DNA from: Pseudodesulfovibrio sp. 5S69
GTDB lineage: Bacteria; Desulfobacterota; Desulfovibrionia; Desulfovibrionales; Desulfovibrionaceae
Assembly (NCBI RefSeq): GCF_037094465.1
Contig: NZ_CP146609.1
Location: forward strand, 4,025,501-4,089,500
Direction: 5' to 3'
DNA: 64,000 nt
In this document: piece after piece, positions 1-9,757 of the stretch
How the letters are laid out: each line of letters opens with the position of its first letter
Numbering within the stretch: the stretch's first letter is position 1
Made by a program: the position numbers and the translations under genes
Notes under the pieces: model-generated
Databases searched by the model: none
Told to the model about the DNA's origin: nothing
Seen by the model: only the letters and a program-made list of their open reading frames with translations

Positions 1-1401
1 AGCATCACGTTCGAGGAGGATTTCCTCAGCCTTCCTCGAACGCTCCTGGCAGCGGGCGTTCCGCCGCTTGCGGCGGAACGCCCATCTCTTCCCCTGGTCG
101 TGGCCGGAGGGCCGGTGGCCTTTCTCAACCCGGCGCCCATCGCCCCGTTCGTGGACTGCTTCTGGGTGGGCGAGGCCGACGACCGATTTCTCCAATTTTT
201 CGATACCCTGCGCAGACTGGTCTTTGACGGCGCGGACCGGGAAACCATCCTCGAAACGGTCAAGGACATGGACGGCGTGTACGCGCCGGGCCGCTCCAGG
301 ACCCCGGTCAGGCGCGTCACCTCGGGCGGACAGGGTCCGCTGACCGACCCGGCGTTTTCCTGCTTCATCTCGGGCCGTGCGGCCTTCCGCGACACCCTGC
401 TGCTGGAGGTCAACCGGGGCTGCCCCTACGGCTGCCGCTTCTGCGCGGCGGGGTACATCTATCGCCCCCCGCGCCACGCGGACCTGGACGAGCTCAAGCG
501 TATCGTAGAGCTGGCCGACCCGCCCAAGGTGGGGCTGGTGGGCACGGCCCTGACCGACTGGCCCGACCTGCTCCCGTTCCTCAAGTGGCTGCACGAACGC
601 AAAAAGAAATTCTCCCTCTCCTCCATGCGCGCGGACGGCATCACCGAGGAGCTGCTCGTCTACCTGCGCGAGCGCGGCATCCGGACCGTCACCCTGGCCC
701 TGGAAGGGGCCTCGGAGCGGCTCAGGCGGATGATGAGCAAGAAGCTCGACCCCAAGGACTTTCTGAACGCGGTCCGGCTATGCGCCCGCTACGGCGTGAA
801 CCACCTCAAGATCTACATGATTGCGGGCTGGCCCGGCGAGACGGACGAGGACTACGCGGAACTGGCCGACTTCCTGGCGGAGATCGTGCGCATCCGCGGC
901 GAGGAGCCCGGCGGACGCAAGAAACAGTTCATGCGCATCACCATCGGGGTCAGTTCCCTGGTGCCCAAGCCGTTCACCCCGTTCCAGTGGGCCCCGATGC
1001 TCTCCGAGGAGGCCCTCAACGCGCGCATGAAGAGCCTGGAGAAGCTGGCCAAGCCCTACAAGGGCGTGACCCTGCAACACGACGACCCGTTCCAGGCCCG
1101 GCTCCAGGGCCTGCTGGCGCGCGGCGGCGAGGAGCTGGCCGAATTCATCCTCCTGGCGGCCGACCATGGCGGCTGGAAGAAAGCGCTCAAAATATGGGGC
1201 GGCGACCCCGCGCGGATTCTGGACCGCGAGCGCGGCCGGGACGAGGTCTTCCCCTGGGAGGTCGTGGACATCGGCGTCAGGCGCGAATATATGTGGAAGG
1301 AATGGGAGCGCGCCAAGGCCGCCAAGGTCAGCCCCGGCTGCTCGGCCCGAGGCTGCGGGCAGTGCGCGGGCTGCGGCATGGAAACGCCGCCGGGACCATA
1401 G
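1..1401 (+). CDS. B12-binding-like radical SAM protein (5' end outside the window)
   Basis: The reading frame is open from base 1, so the gene starts left of the window. The visible N-terminal part (about 50 residues, including GGPVAFLNPAP) looks like the end of a cobalamin-binding-like domain. It is followed by a radical SAM core with the [4Fe-4S] motif CPYGCRFC at bases 421-444. Family knowledge: proteins of this architecture are radical SAM enzymes of the B12-binding/Elp3-like class; the substrate cannot be read from sequence. The C-terminus carries an extra Cys-rich tail (CSARGCGQCAGC) that may hold another metal or cluster. A periplasmic binding protein follows 18 bp downstream on the same strand. 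Confidence 0.85.
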   Translation, partial: SITFEEDFLSLPRTLLAAGVPPLAAERPSLPLVVAGGPVAFLNPAPIAPFVDCFWVGEADDRFLQFFDTLRRLVFDGADRETILETVKDMDGVYAPGRSRTPVRRVTSGGQGPLTDPAFSCFISGRAAFRDTLLLEVNRGCPYGCRFCAAGYIYRPPRHADLDELKRIVELADPPKVGLVGTALTDWPDLLPFLKWLHERKKKFSLSSMRADGITEELLVYLRERGIRTVTLALEGASERLRRMMSKKLDPKDFLNAVRLCARYGVNHLKIYMIAGWPGETDEDYAELADFLAEIVRIRGEEPGGRKKQFMRITIGVSSLVPKPFTPFQWAPMLSEEALNARMKSLEKLAKPYKGVTLQHDDPFQARLQGLLARGGEELAEFILLAADHGGWKKALKIWGGDPARILDRERGRDEVFPWEVVDIGVRREYMWKEWERAKAAKVSPGCSARGCGQCAGCGMETPPGP

Positions 1402-1419
1402 GCCCACAGGACACGACGC

Positions 1420-2181
1420 ATGCGCCCCTTCACCCTGCTCCTCGCCTTCCTCTCCCTCTTCGTCGCCCAGCTCTCCGCTCCGCCCGCGCATGCCGCCGAC
1501 CCCATCGTCATCTTCGGCAACGACAGCAAGCCGCCCAAATCCTGGATGGAAAACGGCCGTGCCAAGGGCATCCTGGTGGACATCCTGCACGAGGTCGAAA
1601 CGCGCTCCGGCCTGACCGTCGACCTCCGGCTCATGCCCTGGAAACGGGCCTACCTGAACGCCATGGATGCGCGGGGCGGCATCTTCGGCCTGTCCAAGAA
1701 CAAGGAGCGCCAGGCCTTGTTCGACTTCTCCGAGCTCATGTACGTGGACGAGATGCGCCTGGTGGTCATCAAAGGGCACGAGTTCCCCTATCGCTCGATG
1801 GAGGATCTCAGGGGCAAGACCCTGGGCGTCACGCGCGGGGCCTCCTACGGCGACGGGTTCGACCGGGCCAAGGACAGGATATTCACCCCCAGCGAGGACT
1901 CCGGAGCAACCTCCCGGCTGCGCATGCTCCTGGCCGGACGCATCGACGCGGCCTTGATCGGTCCGGGCGAGGCCTCGGTCCGCGTGACCATCGCCGGGGA
2001 CGAGACGCTCATGGAAAACCGCGACCAGTTCGTCATCTTGGACACGCCTTTTGTCCGCGACGACAACTACATCGGCTTTTCCAAGTGCTTGGACCGACGG
2101 GAAGTCCTGGAGAAAATCAACCGAGCGCTGCGAGGAATGCACGAGGACGGCACCATACAGCAAATCGAGGCCCGATACTGA
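1420..2181 (+). CDS. periplasmic substrate-binding protein, SBP_bac_3-like
   Basis: 253 residues with a Sec signal peptide (hydrophobic LLLAFLSLFVAQL, likely cleavage after AHA). The mature part has the two-lobe amino-acid-binding-protein layout: a start of the type PIVIFGNDSKPPKSW, an MPWKRAY segment, and a middle part of the type GKTLGVTRGASYG. No permease or ATPase gene is adjacent, so it is an orphan binding protein, possibly a signalling receptor or a partner of a distant ABC transporter. It is a distant paralogue of the three binding proteins at 37250-39698, sharing the MPW.RAY motif. It is probably co-transcribed with the upstream radical SAM gene. The ligand is unknown. Confidence 0.8.
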   Translation: MRPFTLLLAFLSLFVAQLSAPPAHAADPIVIFGNDSKPPKSWMENGRAKGILVDILHEVETRSGLTVDLRLMPWKRAYLNAMDARGGIFGLSKNKERQALFDFSELMYVDEMRLVVIKGHEFPYRSMEDLRGKTLGVTRGASYGDGFDRAKDRIFTPSEDSGATSRLRMLLAGRIDAALIGPGEASVRVTIAGDETLMENRDQFVILDTPFVRDDNYIGFSKCLDRREVLEKINRALRGMHEDGTIQQIEARY

Positions 2182-2262
2182 CCTGCCGATTTTTCTCACA
2201 CCTGTCGCCCCACCTGTGCTAATCTCCCGGTATTGGACCCTTTCCAAGCCAAGGAGAACGCC

Positions 2263-3003
2263 ATGAAAAAATCACTTATCATATTGTCATTGTTATTGCT
2301 TCCGTACACCGCCCTGGCGGCGGACGGGCGGACGGTGGACTACGAGATCGACGGGGAGCCGTTCGAGGGGTATTACATCAGCCCGGCGGCCAAGGCGCCG
2401 CTGGTCCTCCTGGTCCACGACTGGGACGGGCTGACCGACTATGAAATGAAGCGGGCCGGGATGCTCGCGGACCTGGGCTATGCCGTGTTCGCCGTGGACC
2501 TGTACGGCAAGGGCGTGCGTCCCACCAAGCTTGAGGACAAGAAGCGGCTGACCGGCGAGCTGTACGCCGACCGGCAGACCATGCGCACGCGGCTCATGGC
2601 CGGGCTGAACAAGGCCGCCGACCTGGGTGCCAACCTGGCCGACGCCGTGGCCATGGGCTACTGCTTCGGGGGCACGGCGGTCCTGGAGCTGGCCCGGTCC
2701 GGAGTGAACCTCAAGGCGTTCGTGACCTTCCACGGCGGCCTGGCCACGCCCGAGGGCCAGGACTACAAGTCCACCAAGGGCTTCATCCTGGTCTTCCACG
2801 GCTCGGCCGACCAGTCCGTGCCCATGAGCCAGTTCGCGGCCCTGGCCAATGAACTGGAGGCCACGGGCATCCCTCACGAAATGACCACCTACGGCGGCGC
2901 GCCCCACGCCTTCACCGTTTGGGGCACGGACCGCTACCGCAAGGACGCGGACGAAAAGTCCTGGGCCCGGTTCACGCAGTTTTTGAGCCAGACGCTGAGG
3001 TAG
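2263..3003 (+). CDS. dienelactone hydrolase family protein, exported
   Basis: 246 residues. The ATG at 2263 is chosen because AAGGAG lies just upstream and the product then begins with a signal peptide (MKKSLIILSLLLLPYTALAA); a start 30 bp earlier would spoil it. Alpha/beta-hydrolase fold of the DLH family: nucleophile Cys in GYCFGG, Asp in the HGSADQ region, His in GGAPHAF. Family members cleave dienelactone or related esters; the periplasmic location suggests general esterase work. Single gene, convergent with glyA, with a shared strong terminator at 3115-3150. Confidence 0.85.
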   Translation: MKKSLIILSLLLLPYTALAADGRTVDYEIDGEPFEGYYISPAAKAPLVLLVHDWDGLTDYEMKRAGMLADLGYAVFAVDLYGKGVRPTKLEDKKRLTGELYADRQTMRTRLMAGLNKAADLGANLADAVAMGYCFGGTAVLELARSGVNLKAFVTFHGGLATPEGQDYKSTKGFILVFHGSADQSVPMSQFAALANELEATGIPHEMTTYGGAPHAFTVWGTDRYRKDADEKSWARFTQFLSQTLR

Positions 3004-3019
3004 CCCACCTCAAGGCGCC

Positions 3020-3110
3020 GCACCCCGCGGAGCGGCCACAAAAAGTTCTGGAGGGGGAGTCCAGAGGGGGAACCTCTCTCAAGAGGTTCCCCCTCTGGCC
3101 GCCGGAGGCA
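3020..3110 (+). repeat. intergenic long-hairpin repeat, member 1
   Basis: Shows the family layout found throughout the window: an AAAAAGTT block, a G-rich spacer, a long inverted repeat around GGAACCTCTCTCAAGAGGTTCC, then GGCCGCCGGAGGC. It lies directly after the dienelactone hydrolase gene and before the terminator. Confidence 0.7.
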
Positions 3111-3114
3111 AAAA

Positions 3115-3150
3115 AAGCCCCGGTCCGCACACGCGGACCGGGGCTTTTTA
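3115..3150. terminator. bidirectional rho-independent terminator
   Basis: Perfect GC-rich stem (GCCCCGGTCCGC / GCGGACCGGGGC) with an ACA-rich loop, preceded by A-run and followed by T-run, between the convergent hydrolase gene and glyA. Confidence 0.9.
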
Positions 3151-3169
3151 AAGGCGTATCAGGCTCGGC

Positions 3170-4408
3170 CTACCAGGCGAAGAGCGGGAATTCGCGGGCG
3201 AACTCCTCCACTTCTTCGGCGATGTTGGCCAGGGTCTTGTCGTCGCTCATGTTGTCGAGCGCGGCCACGATGGCTTCGGCGACCACGATCATGTCCTCTT
3301 CGATCATGCCGCGGGTGGTCAAGGCCGGAGTGCCCAAGCGCACACCCGAGGTCTGGAACGGGGACTTGGTCTCGAACGGGATGGTGTTCTTGTTGGCCGT
3401 GATGCCCGCCTTGTCCAGGGCGATCTGGGCGTCCTTGCCGGTGTAGTCCTTTTCAGACAGATCCAGCAGCATCATGTGGTTGTCGGTGCCGCCGGAGACC
3501 AGCTTGTAGCCCGCCTCGGTCAGGGAGGCGGCCAGTTGCTTGGCGTTCTTGACCACCTGCTGCTGATACTCCACGAAACCGGGCGACAGGGCCTCGCCGA
3601 AGGCCACGGCCTTGGCCGCGATGACGTGCATCAGCGGGCCGCCCTGGATGCCGGGGAAGATATTGGAGTTGAGCTCCTGGCCCAGATCCTCGGAGCTCAG
3701 GATCATGCCGCCGCGCGGGCCGCGCAGGGTCTTGTGGGTCGTGGTCGTGGTGTAGTGGGCGTATTCGATGCAGGAGGGGTGCTCGCCCGCCGCGATCAGG
3801 CCCGCGATGTGGGCCATGTCGACCATGAGCTTGGCACCGACCTCGTCGGCGATGGCACGGAAACGGGGAAAGTCGATAATGCGCGGATAGGCGGACGCGC
3901 CCGCGATGATCATGGTCGGCTTGTGCTCCTTGGCCAGGGCCTCGACCGCGTCGTAGTCGATGGTCTGGGTCTCCTTGTCCACGCCGTAGTGCACCATGTT
4001 GAAGAGCTTGCCCGAGAAGTTGACCGGGGAGCCGTGGGTCAGGTGGCCGCCGTGGGACAGGTCCATGCCGAGCACGGTGTCGCCGGGCTCGCAGGCCGCG
4101 AAGTACACGGCCATGTTGGCCTGGGAACCGGAGTGCGGCTGGACGTTGGCATACGTCGCGCCGAACAACTCCTTGGCGCGGTCGCGGGCCAGGTCCTCGA
4201 CCTCGTCCACGAACTCGCACCCGCCGTACCAGCGTTTGCCCGGATAGCCTTCGGCGTATTTATGGGTCATGACCGAGCCCTGGGCCTGGCGCACGGCGGT
4301 GGACACGAAGTTCTCGCTGGCGATGAGCTCCAGCTTGGAGACCTGGCGGTCGATCTCGTCGGCAATGGCGGCGGCTACAGCCGGGTCCTGGATAAACAGC
4401 TCTTCCAT
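3170..4408 (-). CDS. glyA: serine hydroxymethyltransferase
   Basis: 412 residues, full length for bacterial SHMT. It converts serine plus tetrahydrofolate to glycine plus 5,10-methylene-THF (PLP enzyme, cytosol). The PLP lysine is visible in [22 protein letters not shown] near the N-terminus and [10 protein letters not shown] are typical of the family. The start at 4408 gives MEELFIQD with an AGAGG ribosome site; an ATG 51 bp upstream lacks SHMT-like sequence. It stands alone, with a 230 bp leader before the repeats. The leader bears a faint resemblance to the ZTP motif, discussed as a finding. Confidence 0.97.
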   Translation of the reverse strand: MEELFIQDPAVAAAIADEIDRQVSKLELIASENFVSTAVRQAQGSVMTHKYAEGYPGKRWYGGCEFVDEVEDLARDRAKELFGATYANVQPHSGSQANMAVYFAACEPGDTVLGMDLSHGGHLTHGSPVNFSGKLFNMVHYGVDKETQTIDYDAVEALAKEHKPTMIIAGASAYPRIIDFPRFRAIADEVGAKLMVDMAHIAGLIAAGEHPSCIEYAHYTTTTTHKTLRGPRGGMILSSEDLGQELNSNIFPGIQGGPLMHVIAAKAVAFGEALSPGFVEYQQQVVKNAKQLAASLTEAGYKLVSGGTDNHMMLLDLSEKDYTGKDAQIALDKAGITANKNTIPFETKSPFQTSGVRLGTPALTTRGMIEEDMIVVAEAIVAALDNMSDDKTLANIAEEVEEFAREFPLFAW

Positions 4409-4618
4409 GGTGATATCCTCTGTGGGTAAAATGTGGATGCGAATGGCTTCCCAGCCCAAGCGGGGAGTTTGGCGATCCTCGCGCCACCTCGACGGTCACG
4501 GCTTTTTCACCGCTCCCGGCAGGCGCTCCCGCCGTGCCCCGTGCACTGGAGATCCGTCCTTATATCAATACGGAACACTCGTTCAAGCTGTCCCGGTTGT
4601 GCCATGGGTGGAGGAAGA
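4409..4618 (-). other. glyA leader region, noncoding
   Basis: About 210 bp with no credible gene. On the minus strand it reads GC-rich with several short complementary segments, including CCGTGACCGTCGAGGTGG (4484-4501) and CCGCTTGGGC (4454-4463). It presumably holds the glyA promoter and 5' UTR, but no convincing -35/-10 pair was identified. Confidence 0.4.
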
Positions 4619-4672
4619 ATGCCTCTGGACACCCCTTCAAAACTTTTTACCGCCGCTTCGCGGGGTGCGGCG
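4619..4672 (-). repeat. partial intergenic repeat at left edge of the tandem duplication
   Basis: Truncated repeat member (TGCCTCTGG, AAAACTTTTT, CGCCGCTTCGCGG). The 13-mer CGCCGCTTCGCGG at 4651-4663 is shared with the junction (13046-13058) and with the right edge (21438-21450) of the duplication. Confidence 0.75.
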
Positions 4673-4759
4673 CTAACCCTCACGCCCGCCCCTTGTATCC
4701 GGCATATAGACGATAAGGCAAGACGGTTTACCCCATTAATCCGAATTTACTTTCCCTGC

Positions 4760-4872
4760 GTCCCCGCGAAGCGCCCAGAAGGTTCAGGAGGGGAGAGGGA
4801 TGGGAGTCCGGGGAAGGGAGAGGGAACCCTTTCTCAAAGGGTTCCCTCTCTCCCGGCCGCCGGAGGCGCAGA
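4760..4872 (+). repeat. intergenic long-hairpin repeat, member 2
   Basis: GCGAAGCG, then AGAAGG (AAAAGG in the second copy), a G-rich spacer, the inverted repeat GGGAACCCTTTCTCAAAGGG followed by TTCCC, and GGCCGCCGGAGGC. It lies just downstream of fabF copy 1 and may end its transcripts. Confidence 0.75.
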
Positions 4873-4914
4873 AGAGGGCCGCTCAAGCGGCCCTTTTAAT
4901 TTCGTAATCGCCGG

Positions 4915-6151
4915 TTACCCGGTGAAGCGTTTGAACAGGACGCAGGCGTTGGTGCCGCCGAATCCGAAGGAGTTGGACAGGGCGTATTCGGCCTGTATCT
5001 TCTGCGGACCGTCGGCGCAGACGTCGAGGTCGCATTCCGGGTCGGGTGTTTCGCGGTTCATGGTGCCCGGGATGACGCCCTCGGCCAGGGTCTTGACGGC
5101 GAAGACCGCTTCGACGCCGCCCGCTGCGCCGAGCAGGTGCCCTATCTGGGACTTGTTGGCGCAGATCTTGATGTTGTAGGCGTGGTCGCCGAAGACCTTC
5201 TTGATGGCCCGCGTCTCGCAGAGGTCGTTCAGGTAGGTGGAGGTGCCGTGGGCGTTGATGTGGTCGATCTTCGAGGGATCGACCTTGGCCTCGCGGATGG
5301 CGGCGGCCATGGCAAAGGCCATGCCCGCTCCGTCCTCGGGCGGGGCGGTCATGTGGTAGGCGTCGCCGGACGCGCCGTAGCCGACCACCTCGGCGAGGAT
5401 GTTCGCGCCGCGCGCCTGGGCGTGTTCCAGGCTCTCCAGAAGCAGCAGGCCGCAGCCTTCGCCCATGATGAAGCCGGAGCGGTCCTTGTCAAAGGGACGG
5501 GAGGCCTTCTCGGGCTCGTCGTTGCGCACGGACAGGGCTTTCATGGCGTTGAACCCGGCCACGGCCAGGTGGGAGATGGTCGATTCGGACCCGCCGCAGA
5601 TCATGGCGTCCACGCGGCCCATGGCAATGTCGGTGTAGGCCGTGCCGATGCCGTGGGTGCCGGAGGCGCAGGCGGTGGTGGTGCAGATATTCGGTCCCAT
5701 GGCACCGGTCTCGATGGACACCTGCCCGGCGGCCATGTTGGCGATGAAGATGGGGATGAAGAAGGGCGACACTTTTTTCGGGCCACGCTTCAGCAGCTTC
5801 GAATGGCATTCCTCGATGCTTTCGAGGCCGCCCAGACCGACGCCGATGATGGTGCCGACCCGGGAACGCTCGTCCTCGGGAATGGTCCAGCCCGCATCCT
5901 GAAGGAGCATGCGCGAGGCGGCCACCGCGTACTGGGTGAACGTCTCCATGCGGCGCACTTCCTTCTTGCCGATGTACTGTTCGGGATCGAATCCCCGGAC
6001 CTCGCCCGCGATGGTCGTGGCATAGTCCGTGGTGTCGAACTTGGTGATCTGGCCGATGCCGGATTTCCCGGCCAGGAGGTTCTGCCAGCTGGTCTCGACG
6101 TCATTGCCAGGGCGTGACGGCGGCAACACTGGTAACAACTACCCTGTTCAT
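4915..6151 (-). pseudogene. fabF: fabF copy 1, frameshifted near the N-terminus (beta-ketoacyl-ACP synthase II)
   Basis: Identical to the intact copy at 13313-14551 except that two bases are missing near 6107-6116 (one C and one G, each from a run), which breaks the frame after the first dozen codons from ATG 6151. An ATG at 6138 opens the downstream frame but gives an N-terminus unlike FabF. The rest keeps the catalytic Cys (TACASGTHG) and both His motifs (NAHGTST, SQIGHLLGAAG). Either copy 1 is decaying or the two indels are sequencing errors. Gene order acpP-fabF is usual in bacteria. Confidence 0.85.
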
Positions 6152-6193
6152 AATACCTGCCCGTTGATGTGTCTGGGTTGGGGTAACGAAAAG

Positions 6194-6228
6194 GAGCGTC
6201 TTACACCACCGGGGTGCGTAAGACGCTC
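6194..6228 (-). terminator. hairpin between acpP and fabF (copy 1), possible partial terminator
   Basis: Perfect 11-bp stem GAGCGTCTTAC / GTAAGACGCTC with further inner pairing, in the 105 bp gap between acpP and fabF. On the minus strand it is followed by CTTTTCG, only a weak T-run, so partial termination or transcript processing is more likely than a full stop. It could keep acpP mRNA more abundant than fabF mRNA. Confidence 0.6.
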
Positions 6229-6256
6229 ACAATATATGTACTTTACTCGGTCAAAC

Positions 6257-6490
6257 TTAGATGGCCTTCTCGATGTGCGAGATGGCATCGCCGACCTTGA
6301 GAATCTTCTGCGCTTGCTCGTCATCGATCTCCAGGTCGAACTCCTCTTCCATGGCCATGATCAGCTCGGTCAGGTCCAGGGAGTCGGCGCCCAGGTCCTC
6401 GACAAACGCGGCGCTCTCGATGACTTCGTCTTCGGACACGCCCAGCTGATCCACGATGATCTCTTTCACTTTCGCTGCTACGTCGGACAT
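6257..6490 (-). CDS. acpP: acyl carrier protein, copy 1
   Basis: 77 residues starting MSDVAAK after GGAGGAAACT, full length for AcpP. Acidic four-helix carrier with the phosphopantetheine serine in [11 protein letters not shown]. It carries growing acyl chains for FabH/FabF/FabG/PlsX encoded in the same operon. Identical at protein level to copy 2 (14657-14890). Confidence 0.97.
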   Translation of the reverse strand: MSDVAAKVKEIIVDQLGVSEDEVIESAAFVEDLGADSLDLTELIMAMEEEFDLEIDDEQAQKILKVGDAISHIEKAI

Positions 6491-6527
6491 AGTTTCCTCC
6501 ACTACACAAATGAGTTTTTTTGCTAGA

Positions 6528-7271
6528 TTACATGTACATGCCGCCGTTCACGCCCAGCACCTGACCGGTGATGTACCCGGCTCCGGGGCCGGCCAGGAAG
6601 GAGACGGCGGCTGCGATATCCCCGGACTGCCCGAGGGTTTTTAATGGAATTTGTTCGAGCATGGCCTCGACGACCTTTTCGGGCAGCTCGGCGGTCATGT
6701 CGGTCTCGATGAAGCCGGGGGCCACGGCGTTGACCGTGATGTTGCGCCCGGCCAATTCGCGGGCGGCGGACTTGGTCAGGCCGATGAGGCCCGCCTTGGC
6801 CGCACAGTAGTTGGCCTGGCCCGCATTGCCCATCTGGCCGACGATGGACGAAATATTGATGATCCGGCCAAAGCGCTGCTTGCCCATGATCTTGGAGGCT
6901 TCCTTGAGAAAGGCGAAGCAGCCGGTGAGGTTGATGTGGATGACCTTGTCCCAGTCCTCGTCCTTCATGCGCATCATCAGGCCATCGCGGGTGATGCCCG
7001 CGTTGTTGACCAGGACCGCGAGCTCGGCCTTGCCCTTGATCTCGTCCTTGAAGAACGCTGCGATGGCCTCGCGGTCACCGGAATCGAGCTGGAAGGCGCG
7101 GGCCTTGCCGCCCGCCTTTTCGATGGACGCCACCACCTCTTCGGCGGCCTCGGGGCGGCTCACGTACGTCAGGAAAACCTCGAAACCGTCGGCGGCCAAC
7201 GTCTCGGCCACGGTACGGCCGATGCCTCGGGAACCGCCCGTAACCAGGGCGACTTTGGGAAGATCGCTCAT
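6528..7271 (-). CDS. fabG: 3-oxoacyl-ACP reductase, copy 1
   Basis: 247 residues from [13 protein letters not shown], with AGAGGG upstream. NADPH-dependent SDR reducing beta-ketoacyl-[11 protein letters not shown] nucleotide motif, NNAG, and catalytic Ser plus Tyr-x3-Lys (NISS and ANYCAAK). It lies 37 bp upstream of acpP. The 140 bp gap to fabH contains overlapping palindromes (ACCAATTGGT at 7314-7323, inside CCAATTGGTATATTGG read on the minus strand) that could be an internal promoter or operator. Copy 1 reads VVEAMLEQ where copy 2 reads VAQAMLEQ. Confidence 0.95.
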   Translation of the reverse strand: MSDLPKVALVTGGSRGIGRTVAETLAADGFEVFLTYVSRPEAAEEVVASIEKAGGKARAFQLDSGDREAIAAFFKDEIKGKAELAVLVNNAGITRDGLMMRMKDEDWDKVIHINLTGCFAFLKEASKIMGKQRFGRIINISSIVGQMGNAGQANYCAAKAGLIGLTKSAARELAGRNITVNAVAPGFIETDMTAELPEKVVEAMLEQIPLKTLGQSGDIAAAVSFLAGPGAGYITGQVLGVNGGMYM

Positions 7272-7411
7272 CTCATACCCTCTTGTCGTTCTCTTGTGGT
7301 CAGGACCCAATATACCAATTGGTCACGGACTGCAAATTGGCCCCTGGATCGTAACCAAAAAGTTTATTCACCATCTGTCCGCAAAAAGCAAACAAACAGC
7401 CGTTTCAAATC

Positions 7412-8398
7412 CTAGAACCGAATCAGGGCCGCGCCCCAGGTGAACCCGCCGCCGAAGGCGGGGATGAGGACCAGGTCGCCGGGCTTGATGAATCCGGTGT
7501 GCACGGCCTCGGTCAGGGCCACGGGAATGGCCGCGGCCGAGGTGTTGCCGTACTTGTGGATGTTGGAAAAGACGCGTTCCTCGGGGATGTCGAAGCGGCG
7601 CCCCACGGCGTCTATGATGCGGTAGTTGGCCTGGTGCGGCAGGAGCACGTCCACGTCGGACTTGGCCAGGCCGTTGCGCTTGAGGATGGCCTCGGAAATC
7701 TCGGTCATGTTGCGCACGGCGTGCTTGAAGACCTCGCGGCCCTGGAACTCGACGAAATATTCGGGACCGACGGGTTCGCCCAGCTTGTAGGAGTAGGCCG
7801 AGCCGCCGCCGTTGACCGTGAGCAGGTCGCCCAGCGAGCCGTCGGCGGCGAGCATGACGTCCAGGACTTCGGGGCCGTCGCCGGGTTCGCCGGCGGTCAG
7901 GACCGCGGCCCCGGAGGCGTCGCCGAAGAGCACACAGGTGGCCCGGTCCTCCCAGTTCATGCGCCGGGTGATGATCTCGCTGGCGACCACCAGGACCTTG
8001 GCTTCCGGCTCCAGGCAGAGCAGACCGCGCGCGGTCTGCAGGGCGTAGAGGAAGCCGGAGCAGGCGGCCGCTACGTCCATGCACATCTGTCCGGTGATGC
8101 CGAACCGCTCCTGCAGGCGGCAGGCGGCGGACGGGATGAGGGAGTCCGGGGTGAAGGTGGCGCAGATGATGTGGGTCAGTTCGGACGGGGCGATGCCCGC
8201 CTCCTCCAGTGCCTGCTTCGAGGCCTCAAGGGCCAGATCGGAAGCGGCTTGCCCCTCGGCGGCAAGATGCCGCTCCTTGATCCCGGTGCGAGAGGTGATC
8301 CACTCGTCCGAGGTATCGACGATTTTCTCGAGATCGGCGTTGGTCAGGACCTTGTCAGGGGCGTACAGGCCAAAGCCGCGAAGAATGAAATTGGTCAT
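7412..8398 (-). CDS. fabH: 3-oxoacyl-ACP synthase III, copy 1
   Basis: 328 residues, full length. It condenses acetyl-CoA (or another primer CoA) with malonyl-ACP to start fatty-acid synthesis. The catalytic triad is visible: Cys in AAACSGF, His in LLPHQANYR, Asn in GNTSAAAIP. It follows plsX by 77 bp and precedes fabG, in the plsX-fabH-fabG-acpP-fabF order common in bacteria. Identical to copy 2 (15812-16798). Confidence 0.97.
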   Translation of the reverse strand: MTNFILRGFGLYAPDKVLTNADLEKIVDTSDEWITSRTGIKERHLAAEGQAASDLALEASKQALEEAGIAPSELTHIICATFTPDSLIPSAACRLQERFGITGQMCMDVAAACSGFLYALQTARGLLCLEPEAKVLVVASEIITRRMNWEDRATCVLFGDASGAAVLTAGEPGDGPEVLDVMLAADGSLGDLLTVNGGGSAYSYKLGEPVGPEYFVEFQGREVFKHAVRNMTEISEAILKRNGLAKSDVDVLLPHQANYRIIDAVGRRFDIPEERVFSNIHKYGNTSAAAIPVALTEAVHTGFIKPGDLVLIPAFGGGFTWGAALIRF

Positions 8399-8475
8399 GG
8401 ATTGGGTGTTTATGACAATGGTACGGCGCGGTCAAGCTGCGCAAGATCTTTCACATCCCGCCGGTGCGGGATACG

Positions 8476-9525
8476 TCAGGCCGCGTCCCTGTCGGGCTTT
8501 GCGGCCAGCCCCTTGTGGGCGGCCACGCCTTCGGCCAGGTGGCCGTAGGCATTGTTGCGGACGCTGGTGGCGGCCATGCGGATACAATTGGTAATGGCCA
8601 GCTCGTTGGACTTGCCGTGGGCCACGATGACGATGTCGCGCAGGCCGAGCAGCGGGGCTCCGCCGTATTCGGCGTAGTCCACGATCTTCTTGAACCGCTT
8701 GAACGCGCCGAACGAGAGCAGCGTGCCGAGCATGGACAGCCAGCTCGACTTGAGCTCGTCCTTGAGGATGCGGCTCAGGGAGCGGGCCAGCCCTTCGGAG
8801 AGCTTCAGGGCCACGTTGCCGACAAAGCCGTCGCAGACCACGATGTCCACCTCGCCGGTGAAGATGTCACGGCCCTCGACGTTGCCGATGAACCGCAGCT
8901 GCGAACGCTTGAGCAGGTCAAAGGCCTCGCGCACGGCGGCGTTGCCCTTGCCCTCCTCCTCGCCGATGGACAGGATGCCCACGGACGGGTCCTCGATGCC
9001 CAGGACGTGCCGGGCCAGGACGTCGGCCATGAGGCCGAACTGGAGGAGATGCTGGGGCTTGGAATCCACGTTGGCGCCCACGTCGATGAGCACCACCGGG
9101 TTCTTCTCGGTGGGCAGGATGCCGGCCAGGGCCGGGCGCTGCACGCCGGGAATGCGCCCGAGGACGAACATGCCGCAGGCCACGCTCGCACCGGAGTTGC
9201 CGGCCGAAACCACGCCGTTGGCCCTGCCTTCCTTGACCAGGCGGCAGGCCACCTGGATGGAGGAGTCCTTCTTGCGGCGCAGGGCGTCGGCGGGCTTGTC
9301 GTCCATCTCGACCACCTGGGAGCAGTGGACAACTTCGATGTCCAGCCCCTTGGTGTCGAGCTTGGCGAGCTCGGCCCGAACCTTTTCCTCGTCGCCGACG
9401 AGCACTATGGCGATGCCTTCGCGTGCGGCGCTGACCGCTCCGGGCACGACGACGCCGGGCCCGAAGTCTCCCCCCATGGCGTCCACGGCGATGCGCGGAG
9501 CCTGGATTCCGTCGGTCTTAGGCAT
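8476..9525 (-). CDS. plsX: phosphate acyltransferase PlsX, copy 1 (intact)
   Basis: 349 residues from [10 protein letters not shown], with the family hallmark [12 protein letters not shown]. PlsX makes acyl-phosphate from acyl-ACP, the donor for PlsY in phospholipid synthesis; it is a peripheral membrane enzyme. The start overlaps the rpmF stop by 8 bp, indicating translational coupling. The partner gene in copy 2 (16876-17924) has a one-base deletion, so this is the only intact plsX of the window. Confidence 0.95.
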   Translation of the reverse strand: MPKTDGIQAPRIAVDAMGGDFGPGVVVPGAVSAAREGIAIVLVGDEEKVRAELAKLDTKGLDIEVVHCSQVVEMDDKPADALRRKKDSSIQVACRLVKEGRANGVVSAGNSGASVACGMFVLGRIPGVQRPALAGILPTEKNPVVLIDVGANVDSKPQHLLQFGLMADVLARHVLGIEDPSVGILSIGEEEGKGNAAVREAFDLLKRSQLRFIGNVEGRDIFTGEVDIVVCDGFVGNVALKLSEGLARSLSRILKDELKSSWLSMLGTLLSFGAFKRFKKIVDYAEYGGAPLLGLRDIVIVAHGKSNELAITNCIRMAATSVRNNAYGHLAEGVAAHKGLAAKPDRDAA

Positions 9526-9697
9526 CTTCGCCGTCAATGACCTGGCGTCCCTTGTAGGAGCCGCAGACAGAGCAGGCACGATGGGGCAGAGTGGGCTCAC
9601 CGCACTCGCAGTAGATGACGTTGGGAGCGGCGATCTTGTCGTGGGAACGGCGCATGCCCTTGCGGGACTTGGACGTTTTCTTCTTGGGGACAGCCAT
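9518..9697 (-). CDS. rpmF: 50S ribosomal protein L32, copy 1
   Basis: 59 residues starting [20 protein letters not shown], the universal L32 N-terminus. Four cysteines (CEC...CSVC) form a zinc ribbon, so this is the zinc-binding type of L32. Between yceD and plsX, the usual yceD-rpmF-plsX arrangement. Its stop overlaps the plsX start. Confidence 0.96.
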   Translation of the reverse strand: MAVPKKKTSKSRKGMRRSHDKIAAPNVIYCECGEPTLPHRACSVCGSYKGRQVIDGEDA

Positions 9698-9757
9698 GAT
9701 ATATACCTCGTATTGATTTGTTCTCAGCCGGTTGCCGGAGCGCTCCGGGCAAGGGCG

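Noticed and set aside
585..2222. A 545-residue frame overlapping the radical SAM and binding-protein genes
   Set aside because: It is the +2 shadow of two well-supported genes; composition is Arg/Pro/Gly-rich without motifs.
778..2247. A 489-residue minus-strand frame opposite the same genes
   Set aside because: Antisense shadow; codon pattern is the mirror of the true genes.
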